A stretch of 40,506 nt of DNA, taken from Photobacterium aquimaris (GTDB lineage Bacteria > Pseudomonadota > Gammaproteobacteria > Enterobacterales > Vibrionaceae). Of this stretch, positions 25,010 through 33,031 are shown piece by piece. Made by a program: the position numbers and the translations under genes. Below the pieces are notes generated by a model, which was given only the letters and a program-made list of their open reading frames with translations, was not told the origin of the DNA and did no database searches. The DNA is taken from positions 43,573-84,078 of the forward strand of contig NZ_MSCC01000005.1 of assembly GCF_002954455.1 (NCBI RefSeq), in the 5' to 3' direction. How positions within the stretch are numbered: position 1 is the stretch's first letter; each line of letters opens with the position of its first letter.

Positions 25010-26653
25010 ATGGCTGCTAAAGACGTTAAGTTTGGTAACGACGCACGAATTAAAATGCTAGAAGGCGTAAATATTCTGGCTGATGCGGTAAAAGTAACAT
25101 TAGGTCCTAAAGGCCGTAATGTTGTACTTGATAAATCATTTGGTGCACCAACTATCACTAAAGATGGTGTTTCTGTAGCGCGTGAAATTGAACTTGAAGA
25201 TAAGTTCCAAAACATGGGCGCACAAATGGTTAAAGAAGTGGCTTCACAAGCGAATGACGCTGCGGGCGACGGTACAACAACAGCAACAGTACTTGCACAA
25301 GCAATTATTGCTGAAGGTCTAAAAGCCGTTGCTGCTGGTATGAACCCAATGGATCTTAAGCGCGGTATCGACAAAGCTGTTGTTGCTGCGGTAGCAGAGC
25401 TAAAAGCATTATCTGTTCCTTGTGCAGATACAAAAGCTATCGCACAGGTAGGTACTATCTCTGCAAACTCTGACACAACTGTTGGTAATCTTATTGCAGA
25501 AGCAATGGAAAAAGTAGGCCGTGATGGTGTTATTACGGTTGAAGAAGGTCAAGCACTTCAAGACGAATTAGACGTTGTTGAAGGTATGCAGTTTGATCGT
25601 GGTTACCTATCTCCATATTTCATTAACAACCAAGAAGCGGGCTCTGTGGATCTAGAAAGTCCATTTATCCTATTGGTTGATAAGAAAGTTTCAAATATCC
25701 GTGAACTTCTTCCTGCATTAGAGGGCGTAGCAAAAGCATCTCGTCCATTACTTATTGTTGCTGAAGATGTTGAAGGTGAAGCACTAGCAACATTAGTTGT
25801 GAACAACATGCGTGGTATCGTTAAAGTTGCTGCTGTTAAAGCACCTGGCTTTGGTGATCGTCGTAAAGCAATGCTACAAGATATCGCGGTACTAACATCA
25901 GGTACTGTTATCTCTGAAGAGATTGGTCTAGAGCTTGAGAAAGTTCAACTAGAAGATCTTGGTCAAGCTAAGCGTGTAACTATCACCAAAGAAACCACCA
26001 CTATCATTGATGGTGCTGGTGAAGAAACAATGATTCAAGGTCGTGTTGCACAAATTCGTCAACAAATCGAAGATGCAACCTCTGACTACGATAAAGAAAA
26101 ACTTCAAGAGCGTGTAGCTAAACTTGCTGGCGGCGTAGCTGTTATCAAGGTTGGTGCGGCAACTGAAGTTGAAATGAAAGAGAAGAAAGATCGCGTAGAA
26201 GATGCATTACATGCAACTCGTGCAGCGGTTGAGGAAGGTGTTGTAGCGGGTGGTGGTGTAGCACTTATTCGTGCAGCGTCTAAAGTTGTTAACCTTGTTG
26301 GTGATAACGAAGAGCAAAATGTGGGTATCCGTGTAGCACTTCGTGCAATGGAAGCACCACTACGTCAAATCGTTAAGAACGCAGGTGATGAAGAATCTGT
26401 TGTTGCTAATAACGTTCGTGCTGGCGACGCTAACTACGGTTACAACGCAGCGACTGGCGAATATGGCGATATGATTGAGATGGGTATTCTTGATCCAACC
26501 AAAGTAACCCGTTCTGCACTTCAGTTTGCTGCCTCTGTAGCAGGTCTTATGATCACTACTGAAGCGATGATCACTGATAAAGCATCTGATGCTCCTTCAA
26601 TGCCTGATATGGGTGGCATGGGCGGTATGGGTGGCATGGGCGGTATGATGTAA
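25010..26653 (+). CDS. groEL: Chaperonin GroEL
   Basis: GroEL is the 14-subunit ATP-driven folding chamber. The 547-aa protein carries 'DAVKVTLGPKGRNVVLDKSF' and DGVSVAREIELEDKFQNMGA, the ATP-site DAAGDGTTTATVLA, AAVEEGVVAGGGVALIRA, and a GGM-repeat tail ending GGMGGMM, which faces the chamber floor. A GAAAGGAAATCC ribosome site precedes the ATG. Its codon use is strongly biased, as expected for an abundant protein. A strong terminator follows at 26708-26736. Firm identification. Confidence 0.99.
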   Translation: MAAKDVKFGNDARIKMLEGVNILADAVKVTLGPKGRNVVLDKSFGAPTITKDGVSVAREIELEDKFQNMGAQMVKEVASQANDAAGDGTTTATVLAQAIIAEGLKAVAAGMNPMDLKRGIDKAVVAAVAELKALSVPCADTKAIAQVGTISANSDTTVGNLIAEAMEKVGRDGVITVEEGQALQDELDVVEGMQFDRGYLSPYFINNQEAGSVDLESPFILLVDKKVSNIRELLPALEGVAKASRPLLIVAEDVEGEALATLVVNNMRGIVKVAAVKAPGFGDRRKAMLQDIAVLTSGTVISEEIGLELEKVQLEDLGQAKRVTITKETTTIIDGAGEETMIQGRVAQIRQQIEDATSDYDKEKLQERVAKLAGGVAVIKVGAATEVEMKEKKDRVEDALHATRAAVEEGVVAGGGVALIRAASKVVNLVGDNEEQNVGIRVALRAMEAPLRQIVKNAGDEESVVANNVRAGDANYGYNAATGEYGDMIEMGILDPTKVTRSALQFAASVAGLMITTEAMITDKASDAPSMPDMGGMGGMGGMGGMM

Positions 26654-26707
26654 GCCCATTTATAACCTTAGAGATTAAGTTCTCTGTGTTATAAAACTTA
26701 TCGTTAT

Positions 26708-26736
26708 AAAAAGTCGAGCATAGCTCGACTTTTTTA
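26708..26736 (+). terminator. Terminator after groEL
   Basis: AAAAGTCGAGC pairs with GCTCGACTTTT around ATA, followed by further T. It lies 55 bases past the groEL stop. Confidence 0.9.
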
Positions 26737-26817
26737 TTGCCTCAAGATAATTGCGCTATGTCGTCAACGGTACAAATTTTTATCACGAACAATGTGCACA
26801 GTTCACATGGATTATTC

Positions 26818-26834
26818 CTCGAAAAGCTGTACGT
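26818..26834 (+). repeat. Copy of dispersed motif CTCGAAAAGCTGTACGT
   Basis: A 17-base copy of the motif that recurs at 27349, 28223, 29532, 29643 and 36515, always between genes and on the plus strand. See the finding on the repeat family. Confidence 0.5.
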
Positions 26835-27326
26835 AAATAAATAACAATAAAAACAATAAGTTAAATGTTAATATCAGTAATTATATAATGATGGGTAATT
26901 TGTACACGTTTTTTATGAACATTTAATGAAAAGCTGATCAAAATGAGTTGCCGATTTCAGTGTAGAATAAATAGTTAACGAAACCGTAATGGCGGCCATT
27001 ATTATGAAAAATCAGCAAATAACAAACTATCCATATAATGGCAGCTAAATATATATTTTAATGGCAAACAATTCTTTTGATTTTTTTATTAATTTTATCT
27101 AAAAAATGCAATTTATTGTTTTTATACTTTTAGTTGTTAGTACAGCTATTTTGTATTGATAGTGAGTTTTTAAGAACATTAACAATAAACCCTAGAGCAT
27201 TAAATTATTGCTTCATGACGTGGTTGAAGAATTGATTTGATAGGCGCATAGATAATTAGTAAAAACCAATCAGTATATATTATGTAAAGAGTCGTTTTAC
27301 GAGGACATCAAAAAGTTCATTGTGAA

Positions 27327-27407
27327 CTTTAGTTTGTGGGATAAAAAGCTCGAAAAGCTGCACGGTGTTAATATCGTTATTTATCAGTTGGTTAGCTTGG
27401 TTTTTTT
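27327..27407 (+). repeat. Longer copy of dispersed repeat, left of the orphan gene
   Basis: From CTTTAGTTTGT through CTCGAAAAGCTGCACG to TATCAGTTGGTTA and a T run this matches the segment 28201-28280. I count 29 identities in the first 40 aligned positions, with one single-base gap after that. It is preceded by the inverted repeat AAAGTTCA-TTG-TGAACTTT. Confidence 0.6.
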
Positions 27408-27533
27408 AAGGGTGTTTTTTGATTTTTAGTTTGTACACCAAAAAGGTTTAATTTGCGTCATTAGCTGCACTGGTTGTGGGAAGGGAATGAAGCCCTGATG
27501 TTATGACATTAAGGGCTTTGAATTGGGGGGTTA

Positions 27534-27992
27534 TTAGTTATTCGTTGGCAGATGTTGTTGGTTGAGTTCTACCCATGCAGCCATAAAACAAATGATAAAC
27601 GATTGAATATAGCCACGTAAATCAACCTCACCTTGCACAAGTACATCATCAGCATTTGATTCCATATTGAACGAAACCTTACTTTCTTTGATGCTAAAGA
27701 ATACCCGTCCAATCAAGACAAAGTTATCGCCATTATCATCTGGGTTATATACCATGCCTGCGCCAATTTGATCATGCTCAGTAATTTGTAATGCACTGAA
27801 TGCTAATTTTTCTGCGCCTTCAAAACCAAATCCAGCATAACGTTTACCTTGCTCCGGTTGTTGCAGTAGCTGTGAAATTAACTGGGTGTAGGTTGTTAAT
27901 GCTTCACTAGGGATCTCGTTAGTATTTACCTGACCCATACTAAATGGCTTATCGTCTTCTATCATTTCAACGGCATAGCTAAAATCAGTCAT
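27534..27992 (-). CDS. Orphan conserved-looking protein, unknown family
   Basis: I do not recognise this 152-aa protein. It has no signal peptide or membrane segment, is acidic, and is mostly alternating beta and helix. Visible stretches are MTDFSYAVEMIEDDKPFSMG, a glycine-rich RYAGFGFEGAEKLAF, GAGMVYNPDDNGDNFVLIGR and a more hydrophobic helix near the end, SFIICFMAAWVELN. AAGGA lies before the ATG and a TATAAT at 28020-28025 upstream, so it looks expressed. It stands alone between groEL and rimK, flanked on both sides by copies of the repeat family (27327-27407 and 28201-28280). It has no T-rich terminator. Function unknown; it may be an inserted accessory gene. Confidence 0.75.
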   Translation of the reverse strand: MTDFSYAVEMIEDDKPFSMGQVNTNEIPSEALTTYTQLISQLLQQPEQGKRYAGFGFEGAEKLAFSALQITEHDQIGAGMVYNPDDNGDNFVLIGRVFFSIKESKVSFNMESNADDVLVQGEVDLRGYIQSFIICFMAAWVELNQQHLPTNN

Positions 27993-28200
27993 TGCTAATC
28001 CTTGTTAAGTTTTGTCATCATTATAATGTTTATACGTTAGCGTAATTTGCTGCTCGTCGGTAATATTAATCGATGTCTTAACGGCTGAGTGTTTTAAAGC
28101 TCACATTTATTATCAATAACCATCTCTTTTGAGAGAAGGGTAGGCATATTTTTAAACAAAATGGCGAATCGTGAGTATTGGTAATGCTATAAGCTTAAAG

Positions 28201-28280
28201 CTTTAGTTCGTCATGGAAAAAGCTCAAAAGGCTGTACAATTATTTATTATTAAATATCAATTGGTTACGGTTAGTTTTTT
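28201..28280 (+). repeat. Longer copy of dispersed repeat, right of the orphan gene
   Basis: CTTTAGTTCGT, then AAAAAGCTCAAAAGGCTGTAC, then TATCAATTGGTTA and a T run; aligned to 27327-27407 in the same orientation. The pair forms direct repeats about 0.87 kb apart around the orphan gene. Confidence 0.6.
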
Positions 28281-28304
28281 ACATTATCGATAGCGGTGGT
28301 GGTT

Positions 28305-28345
28305 CGCACACCTTTTTGCTGTTTTTTTTTACAAAAAGGTGTGCG
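28305..28345. repeat. Perfect 14-base inverted repeat with T-rich loop
   Basis: CGCACACCTTTTTG (28305-28318) and CAAAAAGGTGTGCG (28332-28345) are exact complements around a 13-base loop with nine T. Neither strand has a T run after the stem, so it is not a standard terminator. Being next to a repeat copy, it may be part of the same small element. Confidence 0.7.
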
Positions 28346-28361
28346 TCATTGGTCGAATAAT

Positions 28362-28388
28362 AAAAAAGCAGCCTTATGTGGCTGCTTG
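28362..28388 (-). terminator. Terminator after rimK
   Basis: AAGCAGCC pairs with GGCTGCTT around a short loop, with a T run on the minus strand. It lies 23 bases past the rimK stop. Confidence 0.85.
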
Positions 28389-28410
28389 TTAACAATAGCA
28401 TCACGCTAAT

Positions 28411-29316
28411 TTATTGGTTTTTTAGATGGCGATGGCTTTTTTTGCCAGCATTTTTTTCAATATAATCAATGATCATGCCTGCGATATCTTTGCCTGTTGC
28501 TGCTTCTATACCTTCTAGACCGGGAGAGGAGTTTACTTCCATGATCAGTGGTCCGCGTTTAGAACGTAATAAATCAACCCCTGCAACACTGAGTCCCATT
28601 GCCTTGGCTGCAGCAATCGCTGTTTTACGCTCTTCTGGTGTAATACGAATTAATGAAGCACTACCACCGCGGTGTAAGTTAGAGCGGAATTCCCCTTCTG
28701 CTGCTTGGCGTTTCATTGAGGCGATAACTTTATCACCAATCACAAAACAACGTATATCAGCTCCGCCAGCTTCCTCTATATATTCTTGCACCATGATATG
28801 AGCTTTAAGCCCCATAAATGCTTCAATAACACTTTCTGCTGCTTTTTGAGTTTCAGCAAGTACAACGCCAATACCTTGCGTGCCTTCTAACAGCTTTATT
28901 ACCAATGGCGCACCGCCGACCATTTTAATCAGATCTAACACATCATCAGGTTTACTGGCAAAGCCAGTTATTGGCATACCAACCCCTTCGCGGCTCAGTA
29001 ACTGTAATGAGCGTAGTTTGTCGCGAGAGCGTGAGATCGCAATAGATTGATTCACAGAGAACACGTTCATCATTTCAAATTGGCGTAATACGGCACAACC
29101 ATAAAAAGTAATGTCTGATCCTATACGTGGAATGATGGCATCAAAGCCAATAAGATCAGTACCTTCAAAATGAATAGAAGGTTGTACTGAGTTTATATTC
29201 ATGTAACAGCGAAGGGCATTGATAATAACCGCTTCATGACCACGTTGATGACAAGCCTCAAGCAGGCGACGGGTTGAATATAAGTTTGCGTCCTGTGACA
29301 AAATGCCAATTTTCAT
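28411..29316 (-). CDS. rimK: RimK, ribosomal protein S6 glutamate ligase
   Basis: RimK adds glutamates to the C-terminus of ribosomal protein S6 and can make poly-alpha-glutamate. The 301-aa protein (E. coli 300) starts MKIGILSQDANLYSTRRLLE and has the ATP-grasp features GGAPLVIKLLEGTQGIGVVL, 'MVQEYIEEAGGADIRCFVIG', 'EFRSNLHRGGSASLIRITPE' and the metal site IMEVNSSPGLEGIE. An ATG four codons upstream (29328) is possible, but 29316 matches the family start. It stands alone, with a terminator after it. Firm identification; the start is less certain. Confidence 0.95.
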   Translation of the reverse strand: MKIGILSQDANLYSTRRLLEACHQRGHEAVIINALRCYMNINSVQPSIHFEGTDLIGFDAIIPRIGSDITFYGCAVLRQFEMMNVFSVNQSIAISRSRDKLRSLQLLSREGVGMPITGFASKPDDVLDLIKMVGGAPLVIKLLEGTQGIGVVLAETQKAAESVIEAFMGLKAHIMVQEYIEEAGGADIRCFVIGDKVIASMKRQAAEGEFRSNLHRGGSASLIRITPEERKTAIAAAKAMGLSVAGVDLLRSKRGPLIMEVNSSPGLEGIEAATGKDIAGMIIDYIEKNAGKKSHRHLKNQ

Positions 29317-29328
29317 TACGGTACTCAT

Positions 29329-29763
29329 GTTAGGGAGCTAGTTGGCAGCAGTAGTGACGGTTGGCGAACGCCTATACGAAAAAGGACTGCTGTATGAGGC
29401 GCGACTATGCACGTAAATGTTAGAAAAATCGAGATCTGCCACGATGATTTTTTTTAATGGTGAGCAACAACAATACTGCTATAAATTTAAAGTAACATCA
29501 TGTGCTATTAGTTCGTTAGTTATATTGCATTAAAAGCTGTACGAGCTGTGCACTTGTTTTAAAACAATGGCTTAGTGGCGATAATTGATTGGCCTATTGT
29601 AGGTCTGAAAGTAAGTGTATGTTTTAGGTGTTTTTGGGGTGGAAAGCTGTACGTGGTGTTTTTTGTTTCTATAACAGAGTCTTACTGACTCGTGATGACG
29701 AGTCAGTATGGCTGTTGTGGTGTAGCGGCAAGAGATGAGATCGCTGAAATAAAGCAATAACCG
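29329..29763. other. Non-coding region between rimK and epmB with repeat motifs
   Basis: This 435-base region holds the rimK promoter area, two copies of the dispersed motif (AAAAGCTGTACG at 29532-29543 and GGAAAGCTGTACGT at 29641-29654), and a perfect 10-base inverted repeat at 29683-29708. A TTAGTTCGT before the first motif copy echoes the longer repeats. I see no gene. Confidence 0.5.
29683..29708. repeat. Perfect 10-base inverted repeat downstream of epmB
   Basis: TACTGACTCG and CGAGTCAGTA pair exactly around TGATGA, 56 bases past the epmB stop. There is no T run, so it is at best a weak terminator or an RNA-stabilising hairpin. Confidence 0.6.
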
Positions 29764-30786
29764 TTATTCAAGGTGCATATCAAGCGGTGTTTTGCTACTT
29801 CTACCACCTATTTCACGGGCTAATGTTGGCACAAGGTAGCCTGAAACATTATTAATGACACCAGCCATTAATGCGCGCGCTTGTTGATCATCAACAAAGA
29901 AATGTGCCGCCCCTTGAACGTGATCAAGCACGTGTAAGTAATAAGGTAAGATCCCCGCATCAAAGAGTGCCTCACTGAGGTCTGTAAGCGCTGTGACGGA
30001 GTCATTAACCCCTTTAAGGAGAACGCTTTGGTTTAATATTGTGACTTTAGCTAGCTTAAGTTGAGTCATCGCTGTGGTTAACGCGGCATTGATTTCATTA
30101 GCATGGTTAATATGGGTTACCATGATAATTTGTAAGCGACTATTGGCAAATAATTCACATAGCGTTGGTGTAATACGATTTGGAATCACAACCGGTAAGC
30201 GGCTATGGATTCGTAATCGTTTAATGTGAGGGATCGTAGCAATATGTTCCAGTAGCCATACCAGCTCGTGATCTTTGGCCATTAAAGGATCACCACCGGA
30301 TAAAATAACCTCGCTAATCTGTGGTTGGGTCGCAATGTAATCAAGGCTTTGTTGCCATACTGCTTTATTGCCTTTGTTATTTTGATAAGGGAAATGGCGT
30401 CGAAAACAATAACGGCAATTGACTGCACAACCGCCTTTAACGATCATTAAGACGCGGTTGTGGTATTTGTGTAACAGCCCAGGAATAGGGTTATCTTGTT
30501 CATCAAGGGGATCGGTTGAATAGCCTTGATGAACCTCGAATTCTTGTTCTAGCGGCAGGACTTGACGCAACAATGGATCGTATGGGTTGCCAACTTCCAT
30601 TCTTTCGACAAAACTTACAGGAACACGAAGCGCAAATAATTTTTTAGCGGTGAGGCCTTTTTGCCAAGGTGTTGGATCAATTTTAAGCATATTGAGTAGC
30701 TTTAACGGATCAGATATCGCATTAGCTAGATCATTCAGCCAGTTTTGCTCAACAGATGGCACGTTTCGGGGTATGATATGCGACAT
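29764..30786 (-). CDS. epmB: EF-P-(R)-beta-lysine modification: lysine 2,3-aminomutase EpmB
   Basis: EpmB is a radical-SAM enzyme that turns L-alpha-lysine into (R)-beta-lysine, which EpmA attaches to elongation factor P. The 340-aa protein (E. coli 342) has the iron-sulfur motif in KGGCAVNCRYCFRRHFPY, the PLP-binding lysine region of the aminomutase family, 'EVILSGGDPLMAKDHELVWL' and 'SGYLVPTLAREIGGRSSKTP'. A longer frame from 30927 overlaps efp and is not family-like, so I start at the ATG at 30786 (MSHIIPRNVP). Its start is only 33 bases from the divergent efp start, so the two promoters must overlap. Firm identification. Confidence 0.96.
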   Translation of the reverse strand: MSHIIPRNVPSVEQNWLNDLANAISDPLKLLNMLKIDPTPWQKGLTAKKLFALRVPVSFVERMEVGNPYDPLLRQVLPLEQEFEVHQGYSTDPLDEQDNPIPGLLHKYHNRVLMIVKGGCAVNCRYCFRRHFPYQNNKGNKAVWQQSLDYIATQPQISEVILSGGDPLMAKDHELVWLLEHIATIPHIKRLRIHSRLPVVIPNRITPTLCELFANSRLQIIMVTHINHANEINAALTTAMTQLKLAKVTILNQSVLLKGVNDSVTALTDLSEALFDAGILPYYLHVLDHVQGAAHFFVDDQQARALMAGVINNVSGYLVPTLAREIGGRSSKTPLDMHLE

Positions 30787-30819
30787 TAAATACAACTCGA
30801 AGATGTTAAGAGGATTAGA

Positions 30820-31386
30820 ATGGCGTCTTTCAGCACCAATGAATTCCGCAGCGGAATGAAAATTATGCTTGATAATGAACCATGTGTCATTATCGAAAAC
30901 GAATTTGTTAAACCTGGTAAAGGTCAAGCGTTCAACCGTGTTCGTATCCGTAAACTTATTTCAGGTAAAGTTCTTGAAAAAACGTTTAAATCAGGCGAAT
31001 CAGTTGAAGCTGCGGACGTAATCGATACTGAACTTGATTACCTATACAACGACGGTGAATTCTACCATTTCATGAATAATGAAACCTTTGAGCAAATCGC
31101 AGCAGACGTTAAAGCTGTTGGTGATAATGCTAAATGGTTAGTAGAAAACGATGCGTGTACGCTAACACTTTGGAACGGCAACCCTATCGTTGTTACACCT
31201 CAAAACTTTGTTGAGCTTGAAGTAACAGAGACTGATCCTGGTCTTAAGGGCGATACACAAGGCACTGGTGGTAAGCCTGCAACACTAACTACAGGCGCTG
31301 TAGTACGTGTTCCTTTATTCATCGCAATTGGCGAAGTTATCAAAGTTGATACTCGTTCTGGTGAATACGTAAGCCGTGTGAAGTAA
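30820..31386 (+). CDS. efp: Elongation factor P
   Basis: EF-P rescues ribosomes stalled at proline runs. The 188-aa length and three beta-barrel (KOW, OB, OB) domains are standard. Lys34, in VKPGKGQA at residues 30-37, is the residue that receives beta-lysine from EpmA, and EpmA and EpmB are both in this window. The C-terminal signature DTRSGEYVSRVK is intact. AAGAGG precedes the ATG. It is divergent from epmB, as in E. coli, and ends at a terminator. Firm identification. Confidence 0.99.
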   Translation: MASFSTNEFRSGMKIMLDNEPCVIIENEFVKPGKGQAFNRVRIRKLISGKVLEKTFKSGESVEAADVIDTELDYLYNDGEFYHFMNNETFEQIAADVKAVGDNAKWLVENDACTLTLWNGNPIVVTPQNFVELEVTETDPGLKGDTQGTGGKPATLTTGAVVRVPLFIAIGEVIKVDTRSGEYVSRVK

Positions 31387-31401
31387 TTTCATATTGAGCT
31401 T

Positions 31402-31430
31402 TAAAAAAGGTCGCTTAGGCGGCCTTTTTT
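31402..31430 (+). terminator. Terminator after efp
   Basis: AAAAAGGTCGC pairs with GCGGCCTTTTT (one G-U pair) around TTAG, followed by a T run, 16 bases past the efp stop. Confidence 0.85.
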
Positions 31431-31481
31431 GTTGACTGAAATTTGTCATGAGTGATTGTAAATTAAAATGACAGCCATAAA

Positions 31482-31508
31482 AAAAGCACCGCAAGAGAGC
31501 GGTGCTTG
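31482..31508 (-). terminator. Terminator after frdDCBA
   Basis: AAGCACCGC pairs with GCGGTGCTT around six bases, with seven T on the minus strand. It lies 24 bases past the frdD stop and ends the frd operon. Confidence 0.85.
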
Positions 31509-31531
31509 TTTAGATTGTGATTACATGAAAA

Positions 31532-31894
31532 TTAAATCATGAACACAAAGATAATTGATAATGCAGTCACCAAGAACGCTGCAGCGTAACAAGCAATTTT
31601 GCCAGCAACACCGGTGTGGAACTTAAGATCATGCATGCCGTGATGTAAACGGTGCATACCATGCCACATTGGGAGTGATAACGTTGCAATCACAAATAAG
31701 GCACCAATAAAGCTAGTCGCAAAATCTGCTGCACGCTCATAGCTAACGGCGTCTGGGCTGATAATCCCCAGCGGTACCATGATCCCTAATACTAAAATAG
31801 TAACAGGAGAGATCATTGCAAACCATGTACCGCCGGCACCAAATAAACTCCACCATACTGGCTCATCGGAACGTTTTGGATGTAAATTAATCAC
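31532..31894 (-). CDS. frdD: Fumarate reductase membrane anchor subunit D
   Basis: FrdD is one of the two anchor proteins that bind menaquinol and hold FrdAB at the inner membrane. The 120-aa protein (E. coli 119) has three hydrophobic segments (about 15-40, 58-80 and 96-118). It opens with NLHPKRSDEPVWWSLFGAGG and includes HGMHRLHHGMHDLKFHTG between TM2 and TM3. It is last in frdABCD, ten bases after frdC, and is followed by a terminator. Firm identification. Confidence 0.95.
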   Translation of the reverse strand: MINLHPKRSDEPVWWSLFGAGGTWFAMISPVTILVLGIMVPLGIISPDAVSYERAADFATSFIGALFVIATLSLPMWHGMHRLHHGMHDLKFHTGVAGKIACYAAAFLVTALSIIFVFMI

Positions 31895-31904
31895 GAGCAG
31901 CTCC

Positions 31905-32288
31905 TTAAACTAGCGCTAAAACAATGGCAGTGATAACAGCAACAACTGCCCACTGTGCAAGAACGATAATCTTCTTATCTAATTTCTTGCCCTTGATGCG
32001 AATTGGCACCACTTGCGGCATCATGCTAAAGAAAGTTTGTGCATGAAATAAACTACCCGCTAACGCAATAATATTTAGAATAATAACAATTGGATTAGCC
32101 ATAAAGTCTAACCAACCTTGCCATGCTTCAGGGCCTTTTACTAAACAGCCTAAGCCAAAAGTTAAGCAGATAGTAAAGAAAATTAGCGGTAATACAGTAG
32201 CTTCACGCAGCATGTAAAAACGATAGAAAGAACTGTCTTTCCACCATGTACGCGTCATTTCACGAACGTAAGGTTTACGGTTGCTCAT
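31905..32288 (-). CDS. frdC: Fumarate reductase membrane anchor subunit C
   Basis: FrdC is the first anchor subunit, also contributing to the menaquinol site. The 127-aa protein (E. coli 131) begins MSNRKPYVREMTRTWWKDSS, a strongly conserved opening, has three membrane segments and includes FFSMMPQVVPIRIKGKKLDK before the last one. It starts two bases after frdB. Firm identification. Confidence 0.95.
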   Translation of the reverse strand: MSNRKPYVREMTRTWWKDSSFYRFYMLREATVLPLIFFTICLTFGLGCLVKGPEAWQGWLDFMANPIVIILNIIALAGSLFHAQTFFSMMPQVVPIRIKGKKLDKKIIVLAQWAVVAVITAIVLALV

Positions 32289-32290
32289 CC

Positions 32291-33031
32291 TTATGCCTCC
32301 TGAGGCTTCAACATTGCAATAACGAAATCTTTAGATGATTCCACTTTGCCTTGGTTTACAGCTGCGGCTGGATCAACGCTCTTTGGACATACTTCTGAGC
32401 AGTAACCCACAAATGTACAGCCCCATGCACCATTTTCACTGTTGATTAATGCCATACGCTCATGTTGACCATGATCGCGGCTATCAAGGTTGTAACGGTG
32501 TGCCAGTGTTAGTGCTGCAGGACCGATAAATTCAGGGTTTAAACCGAATTGCGGACACGCTGCGTAGCAAAGACCACAGTTAATACAGCCAGCAAATTGC
32601 TTGTATTTTGCCATTTGCTCTGGTGTTTGTAGGTTAGTACCATCTTCAGGCTTACGATCGTTACCGATAATGTATGGCTTGATTGCTTCAAGACGCTCAA
32701 TGAACGGTGTCATATCGACAATTAAGTCTTTTTCAATCGCAAAGTTAGCTAGTGGCTCAATTTTAACGCCATTTGGGTAATCGCGAAGGAAGCTCTTACA
32801 AGCTAACTTAGGCACACCATTGACCATCATGCCGCATGAACCACAGATTGCCATACGGCAAGACCAACGGTAGCTTAAGTGCTTATCAAGGTGATCTTTG
32901 ATGTAACCTAATGCATCAAGTACTGACATGGTTTCATTGAACGGTACTTCAAATGTTTGTAAATACGGTTCTGCATCTGTCGCTGGGTCATAACGCAGAA
33001 TTTCAACTTTTTGAATGCGATTGTCTGACAT
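32291..33031 (-). CDS. frdB: Fumarate reductase iron-sulfur subunit B
   Basis: FrdB carries electrons from menaquinol to the flavin subunit. The 246-aa protein (E. coli 244) has the [2Fe-2S] ligands in CRMAICGSCGMMVNG...LAC and the [4Fe-4S]/[3Fe-4S] ligands in CINCGLCYAACPQF and CTFVGYCSEVCPKSVDP. Its ATG shares one base with the frdA stop (TAATG), so they are translationally coupled. Firm identification. Confidence 0.98.
   Translation of the reverse strand: MSDNRIQKVEILRYDPATDAEPYLQTFEVPFNETMSVLDALGYIKDHLDKHLSYRWSCRMAICGSCGMMVNGVPKLACKSFLRDYPNGVKIEPLANFAIEKDLIVDMTPFIERLEAIKPYIIGNDRKPEDGTNLQTPEQMAKYKQFAGCINCGLCYAACPQFGLNPEFIGPAALTLAHRYNLDSRDHGQHERMALINSENGAWGCTFVGYCSEVCPKSVDPAAAVNQGKVESSKDFVIAMLKPQEA

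Larger units (their letters stand above)
26654..27533. other. Long AT-rich non-coding region with repeats, downstream of groEL
   Basis: This ~880-base region has no convincing gene. It holds the groEL terminator, a copy of the dispersed motif CTCGAAAAGCTGTACGT at 26818-26834, a longer repeat copy at 27327-27407, an inverted repeat AAAGTTCA-TTG-TGAACTTT at 27312-27330, and a hairpin without a T run at about 27490-27519 next to the unknown gene. Much of it is long A or T tracts. An unannotated small RNA is possible but I cannot prove one. Confidence 0.5.
27993..28410. other. Non-coding region between the orphan gene and rimK
   Basis: This ~420-base region holds the orphan gene's likely promoter (TATAAT on the minus strand at 28020-28025), a repeat copy (28201-28280), a perfect 14-base inverted repeat (28305-28345) and the rimK terminator. 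I see no gene. Confidence 0.5.

Noticed and set aside
24973..25476. 167-codon frame antisense to groEL
   Set aside because: Long antisense frames are expected opposite a gene with strongly biased codons; it has Ser/Ala-rich low-complexity content and no ribosome site.
27327..28280. Integron gene cassette with attC sites
   Set aside because: The repeats flanking the orphan gene lack the paired core sites and palindromic layout of attC, and no integrase is nearby.
29572..29757. 61-codon frame on the minus strand downstream of epmB
   Set aside because: It covers an inverted repeat and repeat motifs, has no ribosome site and looks random.
30787..30927. N-terminal extension of epmB
   Set aside because: It lies antisense inside efp and has no family homology.
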